In this document: positions 28,064-36,228 of the stretch, piece by piece
How positions within the stretch are numbered: position 1 is the first letter of the stretch
Layout of the letters: every line of letters begins with the position of its first letter
Assembly (NCBI GenBank): GCA_022711655.1
Contig: JAKLEM010000013.1
Span: 1-46,247 of the forward strand
Direction: 5' to 3'
DNA from: Candidatus Auribacterota bacterium
Lineage (GTDB): Bacteria; Auribacterota; Ancaeobacteria; Ancaeobacterales; Ancaeobacteraceae
Length of the DNA: 46,247 bases
Program-made: the position numbers and the translations under genes
Notes under the pieces: generated by a model
Seen by the model: only the letters and a program-made list of their open reading frames with translations
What the model was told of the DNA's origin: nothing
Database searches by the model: none

Positions 28064-28939
28064 ATGATCCCAAAAGAGATCCTCAAAAAAGTACGCCATA
28101 TCGAAATCCGCACCTCGCGGATCGTCAACGACATCTTCGCCGGCGAATACGAGAGCGTGTTCAAGGGGCGCGGGATGGAGTTCGACGCGGTGCGCGAGTA
28201 CCAGCCGGGCGACGAGGTCCGCTCGATCGACTGGAACGTGACGGCGCGGATGGGACACCCCTACGTGAAGCGGTTCGTCGAGGAGCGCGAGCTGACGGTC
28301 ATGCTCGTGGTCGACATGAGCTCGTCGGGGAAGTTCGGCTCGGTGAAATGGACCAAGCGCGACATGGCGGCCGAGCTGTGCGCCGTCCTCGCGTTCGCTG
28401 CGATCAAGAACAACGACAAGGTCGGGCTCATCGCGTTCACCGACCGGATTGAAAAGTTCATCCCGCCGAAGAAAGGCTCCAAGCACGTCCTTCGCGTCAT
28501 CCGCGAGCTGCTCTACCTCAAGCCGGAGGGGCGGCGCACCGACATCGCCTGCGCGCTCGAATATCTCAACAAGGTCAGCACGCGGCGCACCGTGACGTTC
28601 CTGGCGAGCGATTTCATGGCGTCCGGATACGAAAAGGCGCTGTCGATCGCGCACCGGCGGCACGACGTCGTCGCGCTTCGGATCGCCGACCCGCGCGAGT
28701 CGGACCTGCCGCCGGTGGGGTTCATCGAGCTGGAGGACGAAGAGACGGGCGATGTGATCCTGATCGATACCGGCGACGCCGCGGTCCGCGCGGGCTTCTC
28801 CTCCGTGACGCGGCAGGACAAGGAACGGCGCGAAGACTTCTTTAAATCGATCGGCCTCGATTTCGTGACGCTGCAGACCGACAAGCCGTACATCGAGCCG
28901 CTGATGAGGTTTTTCAGGATGCGGGAGCGGAGGCTGTAG
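28064..28939 (+). CDS. DUF58 protein of the Bat operon
   Basis: This 291-residue protein begins MIPKEILKKVRHIEIRT and has the DUF58 core: GRGMEFDAVREYQPGDEVRS, IDWNVTAR, then a vWA-like region with VVDMSSSGKFG. DUF58 proteins are regularly found next to MoxR ATPases and may bridge them to the VWA proteins. I placed the start at ATG 28064 because family members begin there; the open frame extends upstream to 28007, but that part is only translated hairpin repeat. The ribosome site is weak (ACGGG), perhaps because the repeat occupies the leader. Cytoplasmic. Confidence 0.92.
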   Translation: MIPKEILKKVRHIEIRTSRIVNDIFAGEYESVFKGRGMEFDAVREYQPGDEVRSIDWNVTARMGHPYVKRFVEERELTVMLVVDMSSSGKFGSVKWTKRDMAAELCAVLAFAAIKNNDKVGLIAFTDRIEKFIPPKKGSKHVLRVIRELLYLKPEGRRTDIACALEYLNKVSTRRTVTFLASDFMASGYEKALSIAHRRHDVVALRIADPRESDLPPVGFIELEDEETGDVILIDTGDAAVRAGFSSVTRQDKERREDFFKSIGLDFVTLQTDKPYIEPLMRFFRMRERRL

Positions 28940-28965
28940 CGGTGTCATTTGCGGGGCAAATGCTC

Positions 28966-29937
28966 ATGAAAAGAATTACGGTCCTATTTTCTGTCTTGGT
29001 CGTTGCGGCGATCGCCGTTTCCTGCCGCCAGCAGCCGCCCGAAAAATGGGCCGCGGCGCAGGAAGGGGTCATCTACGCCGACGCGTCTGTCGACAGGACC
29101 GTCGGCACGATCGGCGACCCGATCAGGTACGCCATCAAGGTCAAATACCGCGCGGACCTCACGGTGACGTTCCCGCCGATCGCCGACGACGTCGGCGGGC
29201 TTTCGGTCAAGGACTCCGGCGAGAAGCCTGCGAAGCGGTCGGGCGGCTATCTGCAGGCGGAGCGGTGGTACAGGCTTCAGACCATGACGCCCGGTTCCTA
29301 CATTATCCCGCCTGCCGCGATCGCATACGTCGATCCGCAGAAAACGCCCGGCGAGATCAAGACCTCCCAGCTCTACGTCGAGATCAGGAGCTCGATCAAG
29401 GAAGGGGAAAAGGCGGAAGACATCCGCGACATCAAGATGCCCGTGTCGCTTCCCGAGAACATCGCGCGCATCCTCGCCGCGATCGGCCTTGCTCTCGGGG
29501 CGCTGGGCGGCGCGGCCGCCGCAGTCTGGTATATCCGCGAGCGCCGCAGGAGGCGGGAGGCGATGAAGCCGCCGCGGCCCGCGTACGAGATCGCGCTGGA
29601 AGAGCTGGAAGCGCTGCGGCGCATGGCTCTCGTCGGCCAGGGGAAGGTGAAGGAATATTACATTATGCTGTCTGACATCGTCCGGCGCTATATCGAGCGC
29701 CGGTTCGCGATCAAGGCGAAAGAGCAGACGACGCAGGAGTTCCTGTCCGGCGTCGCGCACGACGCGGCGTTGTCCGACGACGCGAAAAAGATAATCGCGG
29801 AGTTCCTGGCGGCGTGCGACATGGTGAAGTTCGCCAAATACGGCGCCGCCCCGAGCGAGGCCGACGATGCGTTCGGCCTGGCGCGTGAGTTCGTCGAGAA
29901 GACGGCGGACAGAAAGATACTGTCCAATGTCCAATAA
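28966..29937 (+). CDS. BatD-tail/DUF4381-like membrane lipoprotein
   Basis: This 323-residue protein starts with a lipoprotein-type signal (MKRITVLFSVLVVAAIAVSC, lipobox Cys20). It has an extracytoplasmic beta-rich region (about 25-150), a membrane segment (about 172-195), a basic stretch RERRRRRE and a cytoplasmic helical domain containing VKEYYIMLSDIVRRYIERRF and ACDMVKFAKYG. That tail resembles the C-terminus of BatD further along the operon and the DUF4381 type of Bat-associated proteins. Candidate starts are GTG 28942, ATG 28960 and ATG 28966; the last gives the cleanest lipoprotein signal. The final few codons (SNVQ and stop) lie within a hairpin repeat, so the C-terminus has been altered or supplied by that element. 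Confidence 0.8.
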   Translation: MKRITVLFSVLVVAAIAVSCRQQPPEKWAAAQEGVIYADASVDRTVGTIGDPIRYAIKVKYRADLTVTFPPIADDVGGLSVKDSGEKPAKRSGGYLQAERWYRLQTMTPGSYIIPPAAIAYVDPQKTPGEIKTSQLYVEIRSSIKEGEKAEDIRDIKMPVSLPENIARILAAIGLALGALGGAAAAVWYIRERRRRREAMKPPRPAYEIALEELEALRRMALVGQGKVKEYYIMLSDIVRRYIERRFAIKAKEQTTQEFLSGVAHDAALSDDAKKIIAEFLAACDMVKFAKYGAAPSEADDAFGLAREFVEKTADRKILSNVQ

Positions 29938-30002
29938 ACCAAGCAGCAACGAGGTATGCATAATAATACCTTGTTGGAAATTGGATAATTGGCCATTGGT
30001 CA
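29921..30002 (+). repeat. Heptad-periodic hairpin (family A, copy 1)
   Basis: Two 37-base arms (29921-29957 and 29966-30002) align as an inverted repeat without gaps, 28 of 37 positions pairing by hand count. The arms consist of CCAAT/ATTGG-type units every seven or eight bases. The left arm includes the last codons and stop of the upstream gene. Confidence 0.75.
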
Positions 30003-30040
30003 TTTCAGCCGGGTAAAGGTGAGACCTCGGGAAACGTAAT

Positions 30041-31036
30041 ATGCTATTCAAAGATCCGGTCTTTCTTCTGTTGCTTGTGCTGCTGCCGCTCTTCTTCGTG
30101 GCGCGCAAGCGCTTCGTCCGCAGCGGGACGGTGAAGTTTTCGGACATCAGCGGCCTGAAAGCGCTCAAGCGGTCCCGCTCGCGGTCGCGCCGCTACGCGC
30201 TCGTCTCGCTGCGCGCGGCGGCGCTCTTCCTGCTGATCGTCGCCCTCGCGGGGCCGCGCAAAGGCGAAGAGCAGAGCAAGGTGACGTCGGAGGGGATCGA
30301 CATCATGCTGGTCGTCGACATCTCCGGGAGCATGCGCGCTGAGGACTTCATTCTCGGCGGCAAGCGCCAGAACCGGCTCGCCGTCGTGAAGGACATCGTC
30401 AAGGAGTTCGTCACGAACCGCGCCGCGGACCGGATCGGGATGGTCGTCTTCTCGGGACGCGCCTTCACCCAGTGCCCGCTGACGCTCGATTACGGGATAC
30501 TGACGGAGATGATCGACAAGGCTCAGATCGGGATGCTCGACGACGGGACCGCGATCGGTTCGGCGATCGCCGTGGCGGTCGACCGTCTCAAAGATTCGCC
30601 GGCGAAAAGCAAGATCATCGTCCTCCTGACCGACGGCATCAACAACGCGGGCAAGATCGATCCGATGACGGCCGCCGAGATCGCGAAGACGTACAAGATC
30701 AGGATCTACACGATCGGCGCGGGGACGCGCGGGCTCGCGCCGATACCGGTGCAGGATTTCTTCGGCAATATGGTCTATCAGCAGGTGAAGGTCGACGTCG
30801 ACGAGGAAGGCCTCGCGCAGATCGCCGAGCTCACCGGCGGGAAGTTTTTCCGCGCGACCGACACCGAGTCTCTGCGAAGCATTTACGCCCAGATAGACAA
30901 GATGGAAAAGACCGAGGTCGAGACCAAGGTCTATATGGAATACAGGGAGCTGTTCCATCTGTTCCTGATCCCGGGGCTTGTCCTTCTAGTGCTGGAGATC
31001 GTTCTGGCAAACACGGTGTACAGAAGGCTGCCGTGA
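30041..31036 (+). CDS. batA: BatA-like von Willebrand factor A membrane protein
   Basis: This 331-residue protein has an N-terminal membrane segment (about residues 8-22), a second (about 58-72), a vWA domain with the metal-site motif DISGS in IMLVVDISGSMRAEDF, FSGRAFTQCPLT and LTDGINNAGKI, and a last membrane helix (about 305-325). The arrangement is that of BatA: a periplasmic vWA domain held by membrane helices. Bat proteins are linked to stress tolerance and envelope maintenance; the exact activity is not established. The start is 38 bases after a hairpin repeat and has no strong ribosome site. Confidence 0.92.
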   Translation: MLFKDPVFLLLLVLLPLFFVARKRFVRSGTVKFSDISGLKALKRSRSRSRRYALVSLRAAALFLLIVALAGPRKGEEQSKVTSEGIDIMLVVDISGSMRAEDFILGGKRQNRLAVVKDIVKEFVTNRAADRIGMVVFSGRAFTQCPLTLDYGILTEMIDKAQIGMLDDGTAIGSAIAVAVDRLKDSPAKSKIIVLLTDGINNAGKIDPMTAAEIAKTYKIRIYTIGAGTRGLAPIPVQDFFGNMVYQQVKVDVDEEGLAQIAELTGGKFFRATDTESLRSIYAQIDKMEKTEVETKVYMEYRELFHLFLIPGLVLLVLEIVLANTVYRRLP

Positions 31037-31050
31037 TCCGGCTTAGCCGG

Positions 31051-31134
31051 AAATGGCCAATGGCCGATTAGCCAATGTCCGACAGGGGATCATCAGTATA
31101 CTTGTTGGGATCTGGTGAATTGGACATTGGTCAT
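31051..31134 (+). repeat. Heptad-periodic hairpin (family A, copy 2)
   Basis: The left arm starts AATGGCCAATGGCCGATTA and the right arm ends GAATTGGACATTGGTCATT. They form an imperfect inverted repeat and share CCAATGTCCGACAGG with the copy at 45178-45255. It lies between batA and batB, immediately before the batB ribosome site GAGG. Confidence 0.75.
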
Positions 31135-31146
31135 TGAGGGTTATAT

Positions 31147-32172
31147 ATGCAATTCGGTAAATACGAATACATCTATCTCTTGTGGCTGGTCCCCGCGCTT
31201 GCGGTGTTTTTCTATTACGCCTTCAAGCGGAAGGCGGCGGCGCTGGAGCTCTTCAGCCAGCGCGAGCTCCTGAAAGAGCTTGTCGCCGACGTGAGCGTGC
31301 GCAAGCAGAAGTTCAAGGCCCTGCTCCTGGTCGCCGCTGCGGGGTTCGCCCTGTTCGCGCTGATGAACCCGAAATGGGGCTTCCACTGGGAAGAGGTGCG
31401 GAGCAAGGGGATCGACATCGTCATCCTTCTCGACACGTCCAAGAGCATGCTCGCGCAGGACGTCAAGCCCGACCGCCTCCAGATGGCCCGGCGCGAGATC
31501 GACGACTTCGTCAACTCGCTTCACGGCGACCGTGTCGCCCTGGTGACGTTCGCCGGGACGAGCTTCGTCCAGTGCCCGCTCACCGCCGATTACGGCGCGT
31601 TCAAGATGTTCCTCGGGGACGTGGGCGTCAACTCGATCCCGCTCGGCGGGACCGATATCGGCGACGCCGTCGAAACGGGGATCAAGGCGTTCGCCGACCG
31701 TTCGACCAAGCACAAGATCATGATCCTGATCACCGATGGCGAAGACCACGGCGGCAGGCTGTCGGCCGCGGTCGCCGCCGCGAAAGAGCGGGGCGTCGTG
31801 ATCAACGCCGTCGGGATCGGCAATCCCGCCGGCGCGCCGATACCGGTGAAAGACGAGCAGGGGCTCAGCTCTTTCATAAAGGACCCGTCGGGGAACGTCG
31901 TCCTGTCCAAAGTCGATGAGGAAGAGCTGAAGAAGATCGCGCGCGAAACGGGCGGGTCGTATATCTCGGCGCAGGGGGGGAGGATCGGTCTGGAAAAGCT
32001 GTACGCGGATAAGATCGCCCGCCTCGAGAAACAAGAGTTCGGCGCGTCGCGCAAAAGGGTGTACGAAAGCAGGTTCCAGCTGCCGCTCGCCATTGCCGTC
32101 ATACTGATCCTGATCGAGACGATGATCGGAGACCGCCGGAGCGACCGCCGGCGGCGGGAGGTTCGCGCATGA
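31147..32172 (+). CDS. batB: BatB-like von Willebrand factor A membrane protein
   Basis: This 341-residue protein has membrane helices near residues 10-26, 57-75 and 312-330 and a vWA domain with metal-site motif DTSKS (in DIVILLDTSKSMLAQD), FAGTSFVQCPLTADYG and the threonine in GGTDIGDAVETG. It is a paralogue of the BatA protein just upstream, with which it probably forms a membrane complex. GAGG precedes the ATG. Its last codons overlap the batC start as ATGA, so translation of the two is likely coupled. Confidence 0.92.
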   Translation: MQFGKYEYIYLLWLVPALAVFFYYAFKRKAAALELFSQRELLKELVADVSVRKQKFKALLLVAAAGFALFALMNPKWGFHWEEVRSKGIDIVILLDTSKSMLAQDVKPDRLQMARREIDDFVNSLHGDRVALVTFAGTSFVQCPLTADYGAFKMFLGDVGVNSIPLGGTDIGDAVETGIKAFADRSTKHKIMILITDGEDHGGRLSAAVAAAKERGVVINAVGIGNPAGAPIPVKDEQGLSSFIKDPSGNVVLSKVDEEELKKIARETGGSYISAQGGRIGLEKLYADKIARLEKQEFGASRKRVYESRFQLPLAIAVILILIETMIGDRRSDRRRREVRA

Positions 32173-33149
32173 GAAACGCGCGTCTCCATCCGGCAATAGC
32201 CCTGCTTATCGTCGCGCTGTCGGCGTCGCAGGTCGCGTGGCTCGGCAGCCCTGCGGACAGGGTCCGCGAGGGTAACAGGCTGTTCGAAGAGAAGAAGTAC
32301 GACCAGGCCCGGTCGAAATATGTCGAGGCGCAGGTCAAAAAGCCGTCGGCCGAGGAATTGTTTTACAATATAGCCGGCACGCAGTATAAACTGGGGAAGT
32401 TCGCGGAGGCCGAGGGGCTTTACGCCAAGAGCGCGGCGGCGCAGGATAAGGCGCTCGCGCAAAAAGCCGTGTATAATCAGGGAAACTCGCTGTATAAGGA
32501 AGGGAAGCTCGAAGAGGCGTTGAAGCTGTACGAGAAAGCGATCGAGCTTGACAGCAAGGACGCCGAAGCGAAATATAATTACGAGTTCGTGAAGAAGAAG
32601 ATCGAGCAGATGCAGCAGCAGGCGCAGCAGCGCCAGGAGCAGCAGAAGCAGGACAAGCAGAACAAGGACCGGCAGAAAGACCAGCAGCAGCAACAGGGAT
32701 CTTCCGGCGGGCAAAAGGATCAGAAGGACAAGAAAGACCAGGAGGAACAGCAGGGGGGGAAGAGCGAGGAGCAGAAGGAGCAGGAGAAGAAAGACAAAGA
32801 ACAGCAGGAACAGAAGCAGAAAGAATCTCAGTCTCAGGATAAGCAGAAAGAGGAGCAGCAAAAACAGCAAGGTCAGCAAGAGAAAGAAGAGGAAAAGAAG
32901 AAGGAACAGGAGCAGAAGCAAAAAGAGCAGCAACAGCAGGGCGGGGAAGGGAAGCAGGAGCAACCGCAGCCCGAACAGCAGGGAGATCAGGGCGCGGGTC
33001 AGGGCGCGCAGCCGAAGGAGAAGAAGGAGATGTCAAAAGAAGAGGCGGAGAATCTCCTCAAATGGATCGGCAAGGAAGACCGCAAGACGACCCCCGAGTA
33101 TATCAGGCGGCAGGGCCGCGAGGAACCGCCCGTCGAAAAGGACTGGTAA
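32169..33149 (+). CDS. batC: BatC-like TPR protein with Gln/Lys/Glu-rich region
   Basis: This 326-residue protein has an N-terminal signal or anchor and three or so TPR units (about residues 35-135, for example AVYNQGNSLYKEGKLEEALKLY). A long low-complexity stretch made almost only of Gln, Lys and Glu follows (about 145-285), then a short conserved end SKEEAENLLKWIGKEDRKT. The order signal-TPR-charged region matches BatC. The low-complexity part is unusually long and may be a flexible spacer or coiled coil in the periplasm. Its start overlaps batB by four bases. Confidence 0.88.
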   Translation: MRNARLHPAIALLIVALSASQVAWLGSPADRVREGNRLFEEKKYDQARSKYVEAQVKKPSAEELFYNIAGTQYKLGKFAEAEGLYAKSAAAQDKALAQKAVYNQGNSLYKEGKLEEALKLYEKAIELDSKDAEAKYNYEFVKKKIEQMQQQAQQRQEQQKQDKQNKDRQKDQQQQQGSSGGQKDQKDKKDQEEQQGGKSEEQKEQEKKDKEQQEQKQKESQSQDKQKEEQQKQQGQQEKEEEKKKEQEQKQKEQQQQGGEGKQEQPQPEQQGDQGAGQGAQPKEKKEMSKEEAENLLKWIGKEDRKTTPEYIRRQGREEPPVEKDW

Positions 33150-33165
33150 GACAAAAGGAATGCAC

Positions 33166-33579
33166 ATGCCCGGACAAGACCGCAGGCAATACCCGCGATT
33201 TATTGCGGACCTGAACGCGTACTGCTACCAGATAGATAAGAACGGCGCCAGCGAGCACCATCTTGCGCGCGTCAAGGGGTGCGTCGGAGAGAAGGAGGGC
33301 GAGGTCATCGCCGCGTACCGGATAACGGACATCTCCAAAGGCGGCCTTTTCCTGATGACGATCAGGAAGTTCCCGGTTGACACGATCCTGGTCATCGAGC
33401 TGCTGCTTCCGGGAAAGCAGGGCAGCGTGTCGACGGTCGGCATCGTCAGGTGGTTCCGCGACGTTCAGGGCGAAGCGCCGTATGTTCACGGCATGGGCGT
33501 CAATTTCCTGTACATGAAGCAAGAGGATTGGGCGACTGTTGAGAAATACCTGACGCAGCTCAAGCCGTTCGTCTTATAG
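33166..33579 (+). CDS. PilZ-domain cyclic di-GMP receptor
   Basis: This 137-residue, mostly single-domain protein has the two PilZ binding motifs: RxxxR within DRRQYPRF near the N-terminus, and D/NxSxxG as DISKGG near residue 64. A beta-barrel pattern follows (GIVRWFRD, then HGMGVNFLYM). It should bind c-di-GMP in the cytoplasm. I used ATG 33166, with AAAGGA six bases before it; an ATG two codons earlier is too close to that site. It lies between batC and batD, 10 bases before the batD start, an unusual place that suggests c-di-GMP acts on the Bat complex. Confidence 0.9.
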   Translation: MPGQDRRQYPRFIADLNAYCYQIDKNGASEHHLARVKGCVGEKEGEVIAAYRITDISKGGLFLMTIRKFPVDTILVIELLLPGKQGSVSTVGIVRWFRDVQGEAPYVHGMGVNFLYMKQEDWATVEKYLTQLKPFVL

Positions 33580-33588
33580 GATACTGAC

Positions 33589-35436
33589 ATGAAGCGTCTC
33601 TTACATATGATCGCGGGGGTGCTGCTCTTGGTTTCGGCAGCAACGGCCTGCTTCGCCGATGACGTCAGCTTCGTCGCGTCTGTCGACAAGGACCAGGTGT
33701 CGCTCGGCGACCGCGTGGTTTTGACGCTGATGGTCACCGGGGCGCAGAACCCGCAGACGCCGCAGCTGCCCGCGTCCGACGGTTTCGACGTCGTCTCCGG
33801 CGGGACGTCGTCGCAGTACAATATCGTCAACGGCAGCATGTTCGCCAGCAGGAGCTTCATGTACGTGCTGGTCCCGAAGAAGGCGGGAAAATTCACGGTC
33901 GGCCCGGCGACGGTTACCTGCGACGGGACCGACTACAAGACCAAGCCGATAGAGATAGAGGTGCTCGCCGAGGGGCAGGCCCCGGCTCAGCAGGGGGCGA
34001 CTGAGAGAGGGAAGGAACTCGACCTTGGCGACAGGATCTTCGTCGACCTCAAGGTGGACAAGGACGAGGTTTACCTGAACGAACAGATCACGTTGATGTT
34101 CCGGCTCTACCGGGCCGATCTCTCGCTCGACGACCTGCAGTACAACCCGCCGGTGACGAAGAATTTTATCGAGGAGAACGTCGGCAAGCAGCGCAACTAC
34201 CGTGAGGTCGTGGACGGGACCGTCTACGACATCATCGAGCTGAAGACCGCGCTGTTTCCCGCCGCGACGGGGGAGATAGAGATCACCCCCGCCACGCTCA
34301 AGTGCTCGATCCTTGTCCGTTCTCAGCGGCGCCGCCCGAAGCGCCAGAGCCCGTTCGGCGACATGTTCGGCGATTCGTTCTTCGACGATCCCTTCTTCGA
34401 CCGGTACGTGAAATATCCCGTCGAGCTTTCCACCAAGCCGATCAAGGTCAAGGTCTCCCCTCTGCCTGAGGACGGGAAGCCCGCGACGTTCGCCGGGGCC
34501 GTCGGCAAGTACGAGATGGAGGTGGCGGTCAAGCCCGCCCGGGTAAAGGCAGGAGAGCCGGTCACCATGACGATGAAAGTGATCGGCCGCGGCAATATCG
34601 CCAGCCTGCCGCAGCCCGCCATTCCCAACCTCGCCGGCTTCAAGGAATACGAGCCGGAGAGCAAGGTCAACGTCATGGACCGGACAGACACGGTGTACGG
34701 CGAAAAGGTCTTCGAGAAAGTGCTGGTTCCCGAGAAGGCGGGCTTGACAGAGGTCCCCGCCGCCGTCTTCTCGTACTTCGATCCGGAAACCAGGGCCTAC
34801 CGGACGATCACGAAAGGGCCGTTCCCGATAGAGGTGATACCCGCCCCGCCCGGCAGCGTTATACAGAACTTCGACGGGGCCGAGCCGGCGCAGGGGAAGA
34901 AAGAGGTGAAGATTCTCAAGCAGGATATCCTCTTCATCAAGCCGTCGCCCGGGCGCGTCTTCAGCGTCGGGAGCAGGCTGGTCGACAATCCGCTCTTCAT
35001 GCTCGCACAGCTGGTCCCGTTCCTGATATTCGTCGGGACATACGCCACGCTGAGGCGGCGCGAGCGTTTCAGGACCGATATCGGCTTTGCGCGCAAGACG
35101 CAGGCATATCGGCGCGCGATGGCGGGGTTGGGCGAAGCGATACAGTTTGCCTCTTCCGGACAGGAAAAGGAGCTGTACGGGCGCGCCTCGCGCGCGCTCG
35201 GCGGTTATGTCGCCGACAAGCTCAACGTTCCGGCAGGCGGGATGACCGCGCAGACGATGAAAGATCTCATGGCGGCGAAAGGGATCGACGCCGGCCTTGT
35301 CGCCGAGACGGAGAAGATCCTCGAAGAGTGCGACATGGGGCAGTTCGCCATGACAAAGCGGGACGCGCAGGCGATGAAGCAGTTCGTCAACGAGATCGAG
35401 GGGACAGTCAAGAAATTGGAGAAGGTGTTGCGATGA
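33589..35436 (+). CDS. batD: BatD-like oxygen tolerance protein
   Basis: This 615-residue protein has a signal peptide (ending near CFA), repeated immunoglobulin-like beta domains of the BatD type (VDKDQVSLGDRVVLTLMVTG, later VDKDEVYLNEQITLMFRLY and VKPARVKAGEPVTMTMKVIG), a membrane helix (about residues 470-487) and a cytoplasmic helical tail with YRRAMAGLGEAIQ and ECDMGQFAMTKRD. The large periplasmic part and single span match BatD. Its tail resembles that of the lipoprotein at 28966, so the two may be related by duplication. The stop overlaps the batE start as ATGA. Confidence 0.93.
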   Translation: MKRLLHMIAGVLLLVSAATACFADDVSFVASVDKDQVSLGDRVVLTLMVTGAQNPQTPQLPASDGFDVVSGGTSSQYNIVNGSMFASRSFMYVLVPKKAGKFTVGPATVTCDGTDYKTKPIEIEVLAEGQAPAQQGATERGKELDLGDRIFVDLKVDKDEVYLNEQITLMFRLYRADLSLDDLQYNPPVTKNFIEENVGKQRNYREVVDGTVYDIIELKTALFPAATGEIEITPATLKCSILVRSQRRRPKRQSPFGDMFGDSFFDDPFFDRYVKYPVELSTKPIKVKVSPLPEDGKPATFAGAVGKYEMEVAVKPARVKAGEPVTMTMKVIGRGNIASLPQPAIPNLAGFKEYEPESKVNVMDRTDTVYGEKVFEKVLVPEKAGLTEVPAAVFSYFDPETRAYRTITKGPFPIEVIPAPPGSVIQNFDGAEPAQGKKEVKILKQDILFIKPSPGRVFSVGSRLVDNPLFMLAQLVPFLIFVGTYATLRRRERFRTDIGFARKTQAYRRAMAGLGEAIQFASSGQEKELYGRASRALGGYVADKLNVPAGGMTAQTMKDLMAAKGIDAGLVAETEKILEECDMGQFAMTKRDAQAMKQFVNEIEGTVKKLEKVLR

Positions 35437-36194
35437 ATCGGATCATAGCCGCTCTTGCAGGGATTTTTCTCGCGATGACCGCCGCGACCGCCGCCTTCGC
35501 CCAGGCGCCGTCCGACAATTTCTACAAAGGCAACATCGCCTACGAAAAAGGGGATTACGCGGCGGCGATCGCCAACTATGAGCGGATGCTTGGTGATGGG
35601 TCCGAGAGCGCGAACCTGTATTACAATTTAGGGAACGCCTATTACAAAAGCGGGAACACCGGCAAGTCGATACTCTATTACGAGAAAGCGCTCAAACTGC
35701 GGCGCCAGGACGCCGACGCTGCCGCGAACCTGGCGTTCGTGCGGTCGTCGCTCGAGGATAGGCCGGAAGAGGCGCGCCGGAACTGGCTGGTCCGACGGTT
35801 CGATATTTTTATGACCGATATGTCGCTGGACGGCCTGACGATACTGTGCGCTGTCCTCTGGTGGGTCACGCTGCTTGCCGGAACGGCGTATCTCTTTATG
35901 CGCGACAGGTGGATCGCCGGGCGCAAGTACCTGGCCGTCAGCGGCGCGGTATGCCTGACGATGCTGGCGATCCTGCTGGTCAGGATCGCGACGGTCGAAT
36001 ATACGGCGTACGGTATCGTCCTCGACAAAGAGGTCGAGGTGAAATACGGCCCCACCGAAGGCGACGCCGTCGCGTTCACCCTGCACGAAGGGTCGAAGGT
36101 CCGCATCGAGAGCGCGGCCCAGGACTGGGTACAGGTGTCGTTCGCGGAAGGCAAGGCCGGCTGGGTGCGCAGGAGCGCCGTCGGGATCATCTAG
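35433..36194 (+). CDS. batE: BatE-like TPR and SH3 protein
   Basis: This 253-residue protein has a signal peptide (MNRIIAALAGIFLAMTAATAAFA), two TPR units (YKGNIAYEKGDYAAAIANYE and LYYNLGNAYYKSGNTGKSILYYE), two membrane helices (about residues 137-158 and 168-188) and a C-terminal SH3-like domain (EVKYGPTEGDAVAFTLHEG, ending GWVRRSAVGII). This order is typical of BatE, the last gene of such operons. The start was set at the ATGA overlap with batD, where the signal peptide begins; GGAG and AAGG lie upstream. Confidence 0.92.
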   Translation: MNRIIAALAGIFLAMTAATAAFAQAPSDNFYKGNIAYEKGDYAAAIANYERMLGDGSESANLYYNLGNAYYKSGNTGKSILYYEKALKLRRQDADAAANLAFVRSSLEDRPEEARRNWLVRRFDIFMTDMSLDGLTILCAVLWWVTLLAGTAYLFMRDRWIAGRKYLAVSGAVCLTMLAILLVRIATVEYTAYGIVLDKEVEVKYGPTEGDAVAFTLHEGSKVRIESAAQDWVQVSFAEGKAGWVRRSAVGII

Positions 36195-36203
36195 TGTGGG
36201 GTC

Positions 36204-36228
36204 ATTCCCGCGATCTTTTAGCGGGGAT
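36204..36228. repeat. Short hairpin between convergent genes
   Basis: ATTCCCGC (36204-36211) pairs with GCGGGGAT (36221-36228) around a nine-base loop. It lies between batE and the convergent radical SAM gene and overlaps that gene's stop. It lacks a T-run on either strand, so it is a weak terminator candidate at best. Confidence 0.45.

Noticed and set aside
29921-31134. Short periodic repeats as a CRISPR array
   Set aside because: The units are seven bases and arranged as inverted arms; there are no constant repeats of about 30 bases with unique spacers and no cas genes.
36204-36228. Hairpin as a bidirectional intrinsic terminator
   Set aside because: The stem is fair, but no T-run follows on either strand and the stop codon of one gene lies within it.
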